A DNA stretch of 64,000 nucleotides from Psychrobacter okhotskensis (GTDB lineage: Bacteria > Pseudomonadota > Gammaproteobacteria > Pseudomonadales > Moraxellaceae). A program made the position numbers and the translations under genes. Shown here piece after piece: positions 52,534 through 61,825 of this stretch. Within the stretch, counting starts at the first letter, position 1; the number at the start of each line of letters is the position of its first letter. Below the pieces are notes generated by a model that made no database searches, had not been told where the DNA came from, and was given only the letters and a program-made list of their open reading frames with translations. Location of the stretch: contig NZ_JABRVQ010000015.1 of assembly GCF_013248965.1 (NCBI RefSeq), forward strand, positions 1 to 64,000. Reading direction: 5' to 3'.

Positions 52534-53043
52534 TTAGCTGGCTGGTTCAATGACAAACAAGGCCTGTCCATATTCTACGACATCACCTTCATCAACTAAT
52601 GCCTCTTTAATAGTGCATGGAAACTCAGCTTTGACCTCGTGCATCATTTTCATAGCCTCGATGATACATAGCGTCTGTCCTTTGTCTACCTTATCCCCTA
52701 CTTTAACAAACTCGTCAGCTGTAGGCTCTGAGCGTCGATAAAAAGTGCCTAGCATAGGTGCTGTTACTTGTTTTTGGGCGTCTTCATTTGCCTCTTTTTT
52801 ATTGAGAACTGCGTCATCATTACCAACATCGTTTTGATTGCTCTCAGCGCTTATATTCGCTCGCTGTTTTGAGCCGGAAGTGCTAGCAAGATTGCGCTTG
52901 TTGTTATCACTGATACTCTCGTTGCCATCAGATCGGCATATTATAAAGATACGCGCGTCACCATCCGTTACTTCTAAGGAATTTATGTTAGAGCGTTCAG
53001 CTATCTTTATCAGCTTTTCGAGGTCAGGGAAGTTAATATTCAT
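52534..53043 (-). CDS. accB: Biotin carboxyl carrier protein (AccB-like)
   Basis: A 169-residue carrier. The N-terminal helix (FPDLEKLIKIAERSNINSLEVTDGDARIFI) is AccB-like, followed by a long polar linker and the biotinyl domain APMLGTFYRRSEPTADEFVKVGD with the biotin lysine in EAMKMMHEV and the usual ending DEGDVVEYGQALFVI. It is the first gene of the pxp/acc operon. A 388-base AT-rich region upstream should contain the operon promoter. Compare the degenerate paralogue at 47012, which lacks this lysine. No biotin ligase gene is in the window. Confidence 0.92.
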   Translation of the reverse strand: MNINFPDLEKLIKIAERSNINSLEVTDGDARIFIICRSDGNESISDNNKRNLASTSGSKQRANISAESNQNDVGNDDAVLNKKEANEDAQKQVTAPMLGTFYRRSEPTADEFVKVGDKVDKGQTLCIIEAMKMMHEVKAEFPCTIKEALVDEGDVVEYGQALFVIEPAS

Positions 53044-53373
53044 ATTATTATCTAGTCCATTAGAGTGAAAAGAACACCATTATTTTATTTGACTATATTG
53101 CACTGCTTTATTTAATCGTAGCATATATTTTTCGTCGGATTTTAACTAAATAACCATCATCAGCTTGATATCAAACCTATTTAAAAACAGTCAATTCACT
53201 ATAAAAAAATTACACTATTAAGCGTGCTTGAGTTATTACATATACATCGGCACTCAGTCACTTTTTATCTTTTTTAAATTGTATAAACTATAGCTTAACA
53301 CCAGTCAAAAGTTATTATTTACAACCACTAAAAATTGGTTAAGCCTATGTAGAAGTAGAATTAATCGCGTCAA
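53044..53373. other. AT-rich upstream region of the pxp/acc operon
   Basis: About 330 bases without a gene, between accB and the yjiH terminator. It is the only place for the pxp/acc operon promoter. No clear sigma-70 pair, riboswitch fold or repeat family member could be assigned, and no copy of the 17-bp dca motif is present. Confidence 0.5.
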
Positions 53374-53417
53374 ACTTAGCCAAAATCATCAGTTATATCT
53401 GATAATTTTGACTAAGT
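53374..53417 (-). terminator. Terminator downstream of yjiH
   Basis: A 19-bp stem with two C.A mismatches (53374-53392 with 53399-53417; arms ACTTAGCCAAAATCATCAG and its near complement) with a 6-base loop, 15 bases beyond the yjiH stop on the minus strand. The following T-run is weak. Confidence 0.6.
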
Positions 53418-53431
53418 ATCAATATATCTAA

Positions 53432-54838
53432 CTAGTATAAAAGATGGGCTACTGAGGTGATAATAACTAAGCTAATTAAAGTACGGAGAATGAAGATCAT
53501 AAACAGCTCTAACACATTGAGCTTGATATTTGATTTCAAAATTAACGCCCCGACCTCAGACATATAAATAATCTGGGTAATAGAGGCCGCTCCAACGATA
53601 AATCGTGTCATCTCACTTTCAATGCTTTTACCAACCAACGCTGGTAGATACATATCAGCAAAGCCCATAATCATGGCAGGCGCAGCTTCTGCCGCTTCTG
53701 GAATCTTTAACAATTCAAGCACTGGCACGAGGGGCGCGGATATCCAGTTGAATACAGGCGTGTACTCTGCTAGCCCCAGACCAATGGTGCCGATAGCGAA
53801 AATAACAGGGATTAAGCCGAAATAAATATCAAATAGATTCTTTACGCTATGCTTAAATACGCTCGCCAGACTGGGCATAGAGTGCGCACGCGTCACGGCA
53901 CGATTGAGCGCCCACTGCGGCATACTATACTGCGCAGGAATCTCTTCATCTAGCATACATTTGCCAGAATGGTAAGTGTTGGCCTTTAATGACAATGGCG
54001 GGATACGTGGCATGATAATGGCCGCGACAAAACCGGTCAACGCGATGGTGAGATAAAAGAAGACAAAGTTATTGTCAACGCCAATAGTCTTGGCAACGAC
54101 ATACGTAAAGGCAATTGAGGTCACCGAAAAAGTCGTGGCAATAATCGCCGCTTCACGCTGGCTATAGTAGCTTTTGTCATACTCTTGCATGGTCACGAGC
54201 AAACCAATAGACGCCGCGCCAAACCAAGAAGACATCGCATCGACCGCTGAGCGTCCGGGCAGTTTAAACAGCTTGATAAATACCTTGCTCGATAGCGTCC
54301 CTAAAAATTCCATCAAGCCAAAATCGGTCAAAAACGGTAACGATAAGATGGCGAAAAAGAAGAGAGGAATCAAAATCGGAATCAAATCTTCAAAAATAAC
54401 GCCGCCAGTATTACGATTAATAATAAACTCAGGGCCTACTTGTAAAAAGATCATCCAGATAAATACTGCGCCTAAAAAACGGGCGGCGAGCCATAACCAT
54501 TCAACATCGAAGAGCTTCTTTAGCATCGAGTCTTGCTGCAAAGTAGGTCGTAGCAGCTTAATAGCAAGTGCACCGATAAAGGAGGTAGTAACAATCGCTA
54601 AGGCCACGTAAACCACATAGTCGCCTATCCAGCCTTGCAGCGCATCGGTCAATACCCCTAATAAAATAGTAACCTTGCCATCCCACTGGAATGGAATGAT
54701 AAATAAGGCGATACCAAGGGCGGAAAATAACAGGAATTTCCACAATGCTGCTCGCCATTGTATCCCCTCTGGTGTTCTGGGATCGACAGCATTGTTTCCT
54801 AAAACTGGCTGCTGTGACTTACTAATATGACTCGTCAT
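53432..54838 (-). CDS. yjiH: YjiH-family nucleoside-recognition (Gate) domain membrane protein
   Basis: A 468-residue inner-membrane protein with about ten helices and two Gate-type segments (FGAASIGLLVTMQEYDKSYY and MIMGFADMYLPALVGKSIESE) typical of the YjiH family. It has a cytosolic N-terminus (GNNAVDPRTPEGIQWRAALWKF). YjiH members are putative permeases of unknown ligand. As it is co-directional with an AruI-like decarboxylase and a guanidinobutyrase, 275 bases and more upstream, a guanidino compound or arginine is a reasonable substrate guess. ATG 54838 follows TGGAGGAA. Own terminator after the gene. Confidence 0.78.
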   Translation of the reverse strand: MTSHISKSQQPVLGNNAVDPRTPEGIQWRAALWKFLLFSALGIALFIIPFQWDGKVTILLGVLTDALQGWIGDYVVYVALAIVTTSFIGALAIKLLRPTLQQDSMLKKLFDVEWLWLAARFLGAVFIWMIFLQVGPEFIINRNTGGVIFEDLIPILIPLFFFAILSLPFLTDFGLMEFLGTLSSKVFIKLFKLPGRSAVDAMSSWFGAASIGLLVTMQEYDKSYYSQREAAIIATTFSVTSIAFTYVVAKTIGVDNNFVFFYLTIALTGFVAAIIMPRIPPLSLKANTYHSGKCMLDEEIPAQYSMPQWALNRAVTRAHSMPSLASVFKHSVKNLFDIYFGLIPVIFAIGTIGLGLAEYTPVFNWISAPLVPVLELLKIPEAAEAAPAMIMGFADMYLPALVGKSIESEMTRFIVGAASITQIIYMSEVGALILKSNIKLNVLELFMIFILRTLISLVIITSVAHLLY

Positions 54839-55113
54839 TTTATTCCTCCATGATAGGCGACGACCGCCAATGTTTCTTTCGCTTTTTGACCGATCCTTGG
54901 GTTGAGCGAATGAGTCGATTCAGTTTCTTATGAGTAAATTTCTGATGGTTCGGTTTTTCAATTTCTTAAATAAATAACGATACCGTATGATCGATACCAT
55001 GTTTAGCAATGAGTTTTTTATCTGCCTCTTTATGTCCTTCATTCAGCACACTTTAATATAGCCAGCCTCACTATTGTTAGTGTTCTTACTATTAATGTCA
55101 CTGCCTTTAACCT

Positions 55114-56835
55114 TTAACTAAAACAACTAAAACTCTTACCCATTTCGGTTAGAAATGCATCAGATTCATCAACTTCATAAATAATAGGTTGCTTGCCTTT
55201 AATATCTTCTTTCAATGCGTCGAGCAGTTGCTGTTTGGCTGTAATTCTACGATAACCAGCACCAAAGCCTGCGGCTAATGGCTCAAAATTCGGCGTCTTA
55301 ATATTAACCCCGATCAGTGGCAACCCGCCCTCCTCCATATAACGACGAATCTCGCCATAGCCTTGGTTATTCCACAGCAGGACAATTAACGGCAGCTCAA
55401 GCTCAGCGGCGCAGATGAGCTCGGCAATCGTAAACTGAATACCACCGTCGCCAATCAAGCTAACCACCGGACTGTTTGAGCCAATCATAGCCCCAATTGC
55501 AGCAGGCAAACCATAGCCTAACGTGCCAAATCCAGTCGATGAGTTAAACCATCGACGCGTTGCCAACGCTTCAAAGCCAAGGTTGCCGCTATAGACAGGC
55601 TGGGTCGAATCACCAACAAAGATAACGTCTTCTACCTCATCCCGAATCAGCTGCAGCAGCGCATTTTGACCCGCAAAATCTGGTGTCATGTTTTCTATAA
55701 GTGACTGTTTTGCATCAGCTACTCGCGCTACTGCTTGATGATCGAGCGTTTGATTTTTTAAACGCGTGCAGAGACCACTGATAGCCACTTGCGCATCGGA
55801 TAATACGGCGATATCGGCTCTAAAAGGACGCTGCAATTGCTGAGCATCGCAGTCAATGCGAATCAGCGTGCCATTGATTTTAAACTCACCATTAAAGAAC
55901 ACGTCATAATCAGTCTCACCCAGCTCAGTGCCAATGGCTAATACTAAATCAGCCTCGCTAATAACAGCACGGCCGGTATCTAATGACTGATTGCTACCCA
56001 AACTCAACGGATGATTAGGTGGTAGCAACCCTTTAGCATTGATGGTCAAAAAGGTTGGGGCATCGATAAGCTCTGCCAGTTTTTGTGCATCATGGTCGAC
56101 GTCAACACAGCCACCACCATAAAGAATCACGGGATTCTTTGCGGCTTTCAAAGTTTCAACAATCAAATCTAATTGCGCAGGATTGGGCAGCGGTCGCATC
56201 ACTTGCGGAAAGGTCAAGCCATTCGTATTATCTTGACCTTTTGCAATATGACTCAAGCTAGGAGGCTTGGCGACATGACTGGCATTGGCGGTAATCACAT
56301 CAATAGGTAGCTGGATATGCACGGGGCCCGGACGCGCGCCATTAAACAAAGCAAAAGCTTCGGCGATGACTTTCGGTAATGCTTCAGGCTGCCAGATGGT
56401 TTTGCTGGTGAGCGCTACCTTACTAACCATGCCTTGTTGGTCATGCAATTCATGCAAGTGCCCTTCACCGCTACCCGTATCTTTTACCTTATTGACACTA
56501 GATATCACCAGCATTGGAATAGAGTCAGCCAAAGCTTGCGCCATAGCAGTCATGATGTTGGTCATACCGGGACCAGTGATAATAAAGCAGACGCCAACTT
56601 TGCCAGATGCACGGTAATAGCCATCAGCCATAAATCCAGCACCTTGCTCGTGACGCGGTGTCACGTGGCGAATACTGGTACTCGGTAGACCTCGATATAG
56701 CTCGACCGTATGGACACCCGGAATACCAAATACCGTCTCTACCCCATAATACTCTAGCCATTGCACGAGCAGCTCACCGCAGGTTAGAGACGGCATGGCT
56801 GGTGCTGAAGCAGGCGTTTGCATCATTTGCGTCAT
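55114..56835 (-). CDS. aruI: ThDP-dependent decarboxylase (AruI-like, 5-guanidino-2-oxopentanoate)
   Basis: A 573-residue ThDP enzyme of the acetolactate-synthase/benzoylformate-decarboxylase superfamily. The catalytic glutamate lies in RHEQGAGFMADGYYR (near residue 63). ThDP binding is seen in GDGGIQFTIAEL then LWNNQGYGEI, and the FAD-region-like middle is present. HELHDQQGM-type residues near 130 and the context suggest AruI, which decarboxylates 2-ketoarginine to 4-guanidinobutyraldehyde in the arginine transaminase pathway. The next gene upstream on the same strand is guanidinobutyrase/agmatinase, which fits. The aminotransferase AruH and dehydrogenase are not in the window, so the assignment is partly contextual. 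Confidence 0.75.
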   Translation of the reverse strand: MTQMMQTPASAPAMPSLTCGELLVQWLEYYGVETVFGIPGVHTVELYRGLPSTSIRHVTPRHEQGAGFMADGYYRASGKVGVCFIITGPGMTNIMTAMAQALADSIPMLVISSVNKVKDTGSGEGHLHELHDQQGMVSKVALTSKTIWQPEALPKVIAEAFALFNGARPGPVHIQLPIDVITANASHVAKPPSLSHIAKGQDNTNGLTFPQVMRPLPNPAQLDLIVETLKAAKNPVILYGGGCVDVDHDAQKLAELIDAPTFLTINAKGLLPPNHPLSLGSNQSLDTGRAVISEADLVLAIGTELGETDYDVFFNGEFKINGTLIRIDCDAQQLQRPFRADIAVLSDAQVAISGLCTRLKNQTLDHQAVARVADAKQSLIENMTPDFAGQNALLQLIRDEVEDVIFVGDSTQPVYSGNLGFEALATRRWFNSSTGFGTLGYGLPAAIGAMIGSNSPVVSLIGDGGIQFTIAELICAAELELPLIVLLWNNQGYGEIRRYMEEGGLPLIGVNIKTPNFEPLAAGFGAGYRRITAKQQLLDALKEDIKGKQPIIYEVDESDAFLTEMGKSFSCFS

Positions 56836-56950
56836 GAGTTAATCATCCTAAAAATTCAATATCGTATAAAAAAATCGTTAAATCTAATATAAAAACCAAT
56901 ATCACCCTATTAACAAAGGATAAATTTGGCGAAAAGATAACGAATGATGA

Positions 56951-57919
56951 TTAATAGACTGCTTTGACTTTATCGTCGTAGCGGACGCCTGGCAAGATAC
57001 ACAGCATCTCAAACAATAAGTTCGCGGCTAATACAGAGGTATTACCAAATGGGTCGTACGGTGGTGACACTTCTACTAAATCACCTCCGACGACATCAAG
57101 GCCACGCATACCGCGAATAATTTCAATAGCTTGCGTCGAGGTTAAGCCACCGATTTCAGCCGTTCCCGTACCCGGTGCAAATGCCGGATCAATACCATCG
57201 ATATCGAAACTTAAATAGACAGGACCGTCACCAAGCTTTTCACGGACTTCTGCCATCAATGGCGTCAGCGACTTATACCAACACTCTTCGGCAGGAACCA
57301 CGCGAAAGCCTTGTTGGGTCGACCAATCAAATTCTTCAGCACTATATCCAGTGCCACGCAGACCAATCTGTACCACACGATTACCATCGATAAGGTTCTC
57401 TTCGACAGCACGGCGAAACGGCGTACCATGAGCGATTTTTTCGCCGAACATCTCATCATTGATATCTGCATGCGCATCAATATGTACCATACCGACAGGG
57501 CCATGTTTTTTGGCGAGTGCACGCAGAATAGGCAAAGCAATGGTATGATCGCCGCCCAATGTCAATGGGATAGCACCATGATTCACGACTTTTTCTGTAT
57601 AGAACTTTTCGATGATATCGATACTTTTTAAGAGATTGAAGGTATTGATAGGTACGTCGCCGATATCAGCGACTTGTAAAGACTCAAAGGGTGCCGCGCG
57701 AGTGGCAACGTTATAAGGGCGAATCATGCGTGATTCATCGCGAATCTGGCGAGGGCCCAATCTGGCACCGCTACGGTTTGACGCCCCAATATCCATAGGT
57801 ACCCCAACGAAAGCCACGTCTAATCCTGCTGCATCAGCCTGAGTTGGCAGGCGCATCATAGAAGCAAAGCCGCCAAATCTTGGCATGTCGTTGCCGCTCA
57901 ATGGTTGATTGAATTTCAT
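56951..57919 (-). CDS. Agmatinase/guanidinobutyrase (ureohydrolase family)
   Basis: A 322-residue Mn-dependent ureohydrolase. Metal-binding blocks LTLGGDHTIALP, HIDAHADINDE (near residue 148) and LSFDIDGIDPAFAPGTGTAEIGGLT (near 245) carry the canonical H/D ligands. The N-terminus with MRLPTQADAAGLDVAFVGVPMDIGASNRSGAR-like sequence is of the SpeB/GbuA subgroup. It releases urea from agmatine or 4-guanidinobutyrate. Beside the AruI-like decarboxylase, 4-guanidinobutyrate is the better guess, giving 4-aminobutyrate. ATG 57919 follows AAGGATG. A divergent LysR gene begins 213 bases away and probably controls it. Confidence 0.88.
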   Translation of the reverse strand: MKFNQPLSGNDMPRFGGFASMMRLPTQADAAGLDVAFVGVPMDIGASNRSGARLGPRQIRDESRMIRPYNVATRAAPFESLQVADIGDVPINTFNLLKSIDIIEKFYTEKVVNHGAIPLTLGGDHTIALPILRALAKKHGPVGMVHIDAHADINDEMFGEKIAHGTPFRRAVEENLIDGNRVVQIGLRGTGYSAEEFDWSTQQGFRVVPAEECWYKSLTPLMAEVREKLGDGPVYLSFDIDGIDPAFAPGTGTAEIGGLTSTQAIEIIRGMRGLDVVGGDLVEVSPPYDPFGNTSVLAANLLFEMLCILPGVRYDDKVKAVY

Positions 57920-58132
57920 AATTCACATCCTTGTTTTATGTCGTCGAAATAGACAATTTGTTATATATCAATTTTTATATGATTCTGACAATACCTAAAT
58001 ATCGGTAGGCAGACCATGGTAAAATTCAGAAGTAAACTTCTATTTTTTCGTAGTAAGTTAGATTTAATCGTTATTATTAGAAGTTTTATAAAAGTTTTGG
58101 TCAAGACAATAGATACGGGAACATAACTTTCG

Positions 58133-59050
58133 ATGTTAGATGAATTGATAAAAATAGACATCAAAACCTTGCGTAGCTTTATGGCAATCGTGGAGTGTCA
58201 AGGCGTGACCGCCGCTCAGTCGCGCTTAAATGTGACGCCCTCTGTCATTAGTGGACATTTAACCCATTTAGAAGATCGCTTGGGTATGACGCTTTGTCAT
58301 CGTGGCCGCGCGGGTTTTAAGCTGACAGAAGATGGCGCTGCGGTTTACGAGGCTTGCTTGAGTTTTACCGAAGCGGTGGCCAGCTTTCAGCATCAACTGC
58401 ATTATATTCGGCAATTGGACTCGGTGCGTGGCGGTCATATCCGACTGTGTCTCATTGATCAGATGCCGACGTCTTTTTATGATGCCTTGCGCCAGTGCTT
58501 GGCCTCTAGTTACCATGACAATCCACTCATTCATTTTTCTATCGATGTGCAAAGCCCTGAAAGCATGCTGGAGAAGCTGCTGAGTAACGAGAGTGATATT
58601 GGCGTGGGTTATTTTGGTAGTTTTCCACCATTACTCACTTTTCAGCCAGCATTTATTGAAAGGCAGGTCGTCTGCTGCGGACGCGAGCATAAACTGTTTT
58701 ATGAGTCAGAAGGCTTAAGCTTTGAGGACTTGGAACAAAACCATCCATGGATAAAACGAGGGTATATTACCGATATGAGCATCAATCATGTCCGCCCCAA
58801 GACGTTAAGCGCTACCACTTATCATATGGAGGCAACCGCGCAGCTGATTTTGGCAGGTCATCATGTTGGCTATTTGCCTAATGATTTAGCCAAACGTTAT
58901 GAAGAGATGGGGCTGATGAAAATACTACTGCCCAATGAGGCCAGTTATGAGGTCAAGCATCATTGGGCTTACCGAGAAAACCTGCACAAACAAGTCGCCG
59001 ACTTTTTAAGTCAAATGATGCGTCTTTTATTAGAAAACGCACCGAATTGA
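58133..59050 (+). CDS. LysR-family transcriptional regulator
   Basis: A 305-residue LTTR. The HTH occupies residues about 8-45 (DIKTLRSFMAIVECQGVTAA, then RLNVTPSVISGHLTHLEDRLG), followed by the effector-binding domain with GGHIRLCLIDQMP and GYLPNDLAKRYEEMG. It is divergent from the guanidinobutyrase gene across 213 bases, the usual placement of an LTTR controlling its neighbour. A 2-ketoarginine or guanidinobutyrate effector is likely but inferred. The intergenic region has a small hairpin GAAGT/ACTTC followed by T's (about 58027-58046); no defined T-N11-A site was chosen. Confidence 0.9.
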   Translation: MLDELIKIDIKTLRSFMAIVECQGVTAAQSRLNVTPSVISGHLTHLEDRLGMTLCHRGRAGFKLTEDGAAVYEACLSFTEAVASFQHQLHYIRQLDSVRGGHIRLCLIDQMPTSFYDALRQCLASSYHDNPLIHFSIDVQSPESMLEKLLSNESDIGVGYFGSFPPLLTFQPAFIERQVVCCGREHKLFYESEGLSFEDLEQNHPWIKRGYITDMSINHVRPKTLSATTYHMEATAQLILAGHHVGYLPNDLAKRYEEMGLMKILLPNEASYEVKHHWAYRENLHKQVADFLSQMMRLLLENAPN

Positions 59051-59094
59051 TTTAGAAAAAACACCGAAGTGATAAAAATCTCCTATAAACCAGT

Positions 59095-60882
59095 TTACGC
59101 TGCTGGTTGCTCCTGACGCTTTAGACCAATGGTTCTGAGCTTGCCTTGATCATCGACTTCTTTGATGACTAATGACCATTCGTCATTGATGGCAACGGTA
59201 TCTCCTGATACTGGCGTCATAGCTAAGCTGGCTTTGACATATTCAGCAACCGTCTGCGACCACATGCTTTTTTCGTCGTCTTTAGGTTTGGACTTAAGTT
59301 TATCGACCAAAGATTCGGGGGTCATGACACCAGTCAAGAATGGCAAGTCGCCAAGCTTGACGCTAGGTGATAGTAGCCAATCGCCATAAAAGTCATCGAT
59401 GGCTTTTCGGTCTAATGTTGTATCATTGAATATCTTAGCAATCTGGCTGGCGTGATCACCGCGCATAGCATACCAGACACTGTCTCCAAATTTGAGCTTG
59501 GTATTATCATCGACAATCACAATCTGCTGCCCACGTACCAAAGCAAAAATACTAATCTCATCAGGATTGACGCGATTAGAGATACCCCTCGGATGGCGGC
59601 CAATGGCAAACGCCCCTGACTTCACTTGAAACTGATATAACGTAATACTCGCCTTGTCCGACACCCAAACCTCATGTTTTTCTTCTGGGTCTTTATTATT
59701 CGGAATACGTACTTTGAATAAATCTGCCATAAAGGGAATGGTTGTACCTTGCAAAATCAAAGATAAAACCACCACGCCAAAAGCAATATCAAACAGCATA
59801 AAGGCGTTGTCTATCCCTGCCATGACAGGCAATATCGCAAGAGTAATAGGCACAGCGCCACGCAAGCCCACCCAAGAAATAAAGCCAATCTCTCTGTCTT
59901 TAAACTTAAAAGGCTTCACGCTGGTATAGACCGCGATGGGACGGGCAATCAAAATCATAAAGGCGGCAATGGCGACCGAGTAATACCAAACATTGAGGAC
60001 GTTCGATGGCGTGACTAATAAACCTAAAACGACAAACAGCACTGCTTGTGATAACCACGCAAAGCTATCCATCACCCGCATGACGTGTTCGGTTGAGCGC
60101 ACTTTATGGTTACCTATCAGCACACCAGTAAGATAAACGGCTAAAAATCCACTACCACCGATTAAATTGGTCGCTGCAAACACTGCCAAGCCAGCCGACA
60201 GTATCAAGATGGCATACATACCCTCTGCCAGATGTACCTTGGGCAATAGTCTTGCCAATAAATAGCCAAACAGCAAACCCATACCAAGGCCAAAGCTAAG
60301 CTGTTGTAATAGCAAGCCTAAAAAGCCAAATACTGTCTGTCCGGCAGGGTCAACATTTAAAGCAATCAACCCCGTCACCAATAAAATAGCTAACGGGTCG
60401 TTGGCACCGGATTCTAGCTCCAACGTCGCTTGGACGCGGTCGTTAAGCTTGACACCGCCATTACGCAGCAGTGAGAATACCGCTGCTGCATCGGTTGAAC
60501 CAACGATCGCTGCCATTAACAGACCAAAGCGCCAGTCAACATCAAGCAGCCACGTGACAAACACACCCAGTATCATGACAGTCGCCAGTACGCCCCACGT
60601 GGCAAGCGTGATGGCTGGTTTTAAGCCGACTCGGAAAGATTTAAAAGAGGTGCGTAGACCGCCATCCAACAAAATACAGGCCAACGCCGCCTGCCCGACA
60701 AAGTTGGCAAGACCATATTGAGAAAACTCAATACCCAATAGCCCCTCTTCGCCAGCCAGCATGCCAACCACTAAAAACAACAATAACAAAGGAACGCCCA
60801 AACGCGCCGACAACGTACTTGCCATAATGCTGGCAAAAATTAACAACGCCCCTACGAGATACAGGATATTTAAGGTATCCAT
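59095..60882 (-). CDS. nhaP2: K+/H+ antiporter NhaP2 (CvrA)
   Basis: A 595-residue CPA1-type antiporter. About 13 hydrophobic helices occupy residues 1-400, including GMLAGEEGLLGIEF, ACILLDGGLRT and GSTDAAAVFSLLRNGG then LELESGANDPLAI with the ND pair expected in the exchanger core. A cytosolic C-terminal half carries an RCK_C (TrkA-C) domain (FQVKSGAFAIGRHPRGIS to KFGDSVWYAMRG) and a CorC_HlyC-like end with WSLVIKEVDDQGK. The same order is in E. coli NhaP2, which expels K+ at alkaline pH. It has a separate transcription unit; the repeat at 60995 lies upstream of it. Confidence 0.92.
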   Translation of the reverse strand: MDTLNILYLVGALLIFASIMASTLSARLGVPLLLLFLVVGMLAGEEGLLGIEFSQYGLANFVGQAALACILLDGGLRTSFKSFRVGLKPAITLATWGVLATVMILGVFVTWLLDVDWRFGLLMAAIVGSTDAAAVFSLLRNGGVKLNDRVQATLELESGANDPLAILLVTGLIALNVDPAGQTVFGFLGLLLQQLSFGLGMGLLFGYLLARLLPKVHLAEGMYAILILSAGLAVFAATNLIGGSGFLAVYLTGVLIGNHKVRSTEHVMRVMDSFAWLSQAVLFVVLGLLVTPSNVLNVWYYSVAIAAFMILIARPIAVYTSVKPFKFKDREIGFISWVGLRGAVPITLAILPVMAGIDNAFMLFDIAFGVVVLSLILQGTTIPFMADLFKVRIPNNKDPEEKHEVWVSDKASITLYQFQVKSGAFAIGRHPRGISNRVNPDEISIFALVRGQQIVIVDDNTKLKFGDSVWYAMRGDHASQIAKIFNDTTLDRKAIDDFYGDWLLSPSVKLGDLPFLTGVMTPESLVDKLKSKPKDDEKSMWSQTVAEYVKASLAMTPVSGDTVAINDEWSLVIKEVDDQGKLRTIGLKRQEQPAA

Positions 60883-61292
60883 CTTTTTTAAGCCCTATTT
60901 TTATAAATGATAACCAGTTGCGCTATTGCGCTAATATTGATCTTACTGTGCTGCGGGGGAAATTACAGATATAGTCGGTTCAATATCATTTAGATATAGT
61001 CAGTCCCAAATAAAATGACTACAAATATTTTAATGCGCTACTGGTATAAACTTTCCTTGCTTGCTGTGCCCTCGCAGTTTCGATGCTACGAAAAATTCAT
61101 CCCAGTAACACTGTGTTTATTTTATATAAGACTGACTATAGGATCATAAAACCGTTCTCAAGAATAACACTTCCTACCAACCTTAAAGAACCGATCGTCA
61201 AAGAAATTTTATTAAAAAAACGTACCAATCTTTCTATTTAAACTTATAAAGCGTTCTTTGAATTGAGACTTATAACCTTGTTCTGCAGCTTA
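60883..61292. other. Intergenic region holding a palindromic repeat
   Basis: About 410 gene-free bases. The left-centre part is the palindromic repeat at 60995-61140, preceded by a partial second end (ATATAGTCGGTTC near 60970). The remaining AT-rich part carries the nhaP2 promoter; I see no further gene or regulatory site. Confidence 0.6.
60995..61140. repeat. Intergenic palindromic repeat, family member 4
   Basis: The best-ended copy: TATAGTCAGTC at the left and GACTGACTATA at the right (11-bp perfect terminal inverted repeats). The inside has GCTACTGGTATAAAC and GCTTGCTGTG on the left arm, then AAAAATTCATCCCAGTAAC on the right arm. Length 146 bases. The core is shared with 19796 (inverted) and 40224. 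Confidence 0.75.
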
Positions 61293-61682
61293 TTAAGCCT
61301 GAATGTATTGCCAAGCAAGCACTAAAATAGTCGCTGCCACTGTCCAAGCGACGACGCCTAGTAGCAATGCCTTATACAAGCTGACATAACTGATGCTAAA
61401 AAACACCACAAAAGTATAAATAAGATGCGGGATGACACCAAGCATACTAAATATCAATGCCACTCTTAGATCCGCGGCACTACGCTCAGTACCAACGATG
61501 AAATGACTGATCAGGGTAAATGTAGGGAATAGCGGTGCCAATGCCGCCAGATAGAAGAATTTGGTCTGCGCAAATAATTGAATGAGCAAAACCATCAAAG
61601 CGCCAATAAGTATTTTTAGCCAAATCACGACGGGGTCATCTCCTATGGAATGATAAGGGCTGGAAATAACCCAATCTACCAT
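61293..61682 (-). CDS. glpM: GlpM-family membrane protein
   Basis: About 129 residues with four hydrophobic helices. It resembles E. coli GlpM: LIGALMVLLIQLFAQTKFFYLAALAPLFPTFTLISHFIVGTERS, matching the GlpM PLFPTFALIAHYIV-type block, then VALIFSMLGVIPHLIYTFVVF and a C-terminal helix. The reading frame is open up to 61772, but that stretch enters the strong terminator at 61741-61800, so ATG 61682 (MVDWVISSPYHS) is the plausible start. GlpM function is poorly known (linked to alginate/membrane phenotypes in pseudomonads). It stands alone between a terminator and the repeat region. Confidence 0.72.
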   Translation of the reverse strand: MVDWVISSPYHSIGDDPVVIWLKILIGALMVLLIQLFAQTKFFYLAALAPLFPTFTLISHFIVGTERSAADLRVALIFSMLGVIPHLIYTFVVFFSISYVSLYKALLLGVVAWTVAATILVLAWQYIQA

Positions 61683-61740
61683 GATACTAAAGTCTGCAAA
61701 CCGACATAAGAGCAATAACTGATTAATTAATCTATAGGAT

Positions 61741-61800
61741 AAAAAAGTGCAAGAAGCCCCATTTAGCAACATTGCTAGATGGGGCTTCTTGCACTTTTTT
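61741..61800. terminator. Very long bidirectional terminator hairpin
   Basis: A 27-bp stem (61741-61767 with 61774-61800) with a single G.T pair and a 6-base AACATT loop, starting AAAAAAGTGCAAGAAGCCCC and ending with the mirrored T-run. The A-run and T-run make it functional in both directions. It ends the decarboxylase unit and isolates glpM. Confidence 0.93.
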
Positions 61801-61825
61801 ATGAAGCGAGTTTTTTATTAATTAC

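Noticed and set aside
57920..58132. Guanidine-type riboswitch before the guanidinobutyrase gene
   Set aside because: No paired ACGR-loop hairpins or other guanidine riboswitch landmarks are visible.
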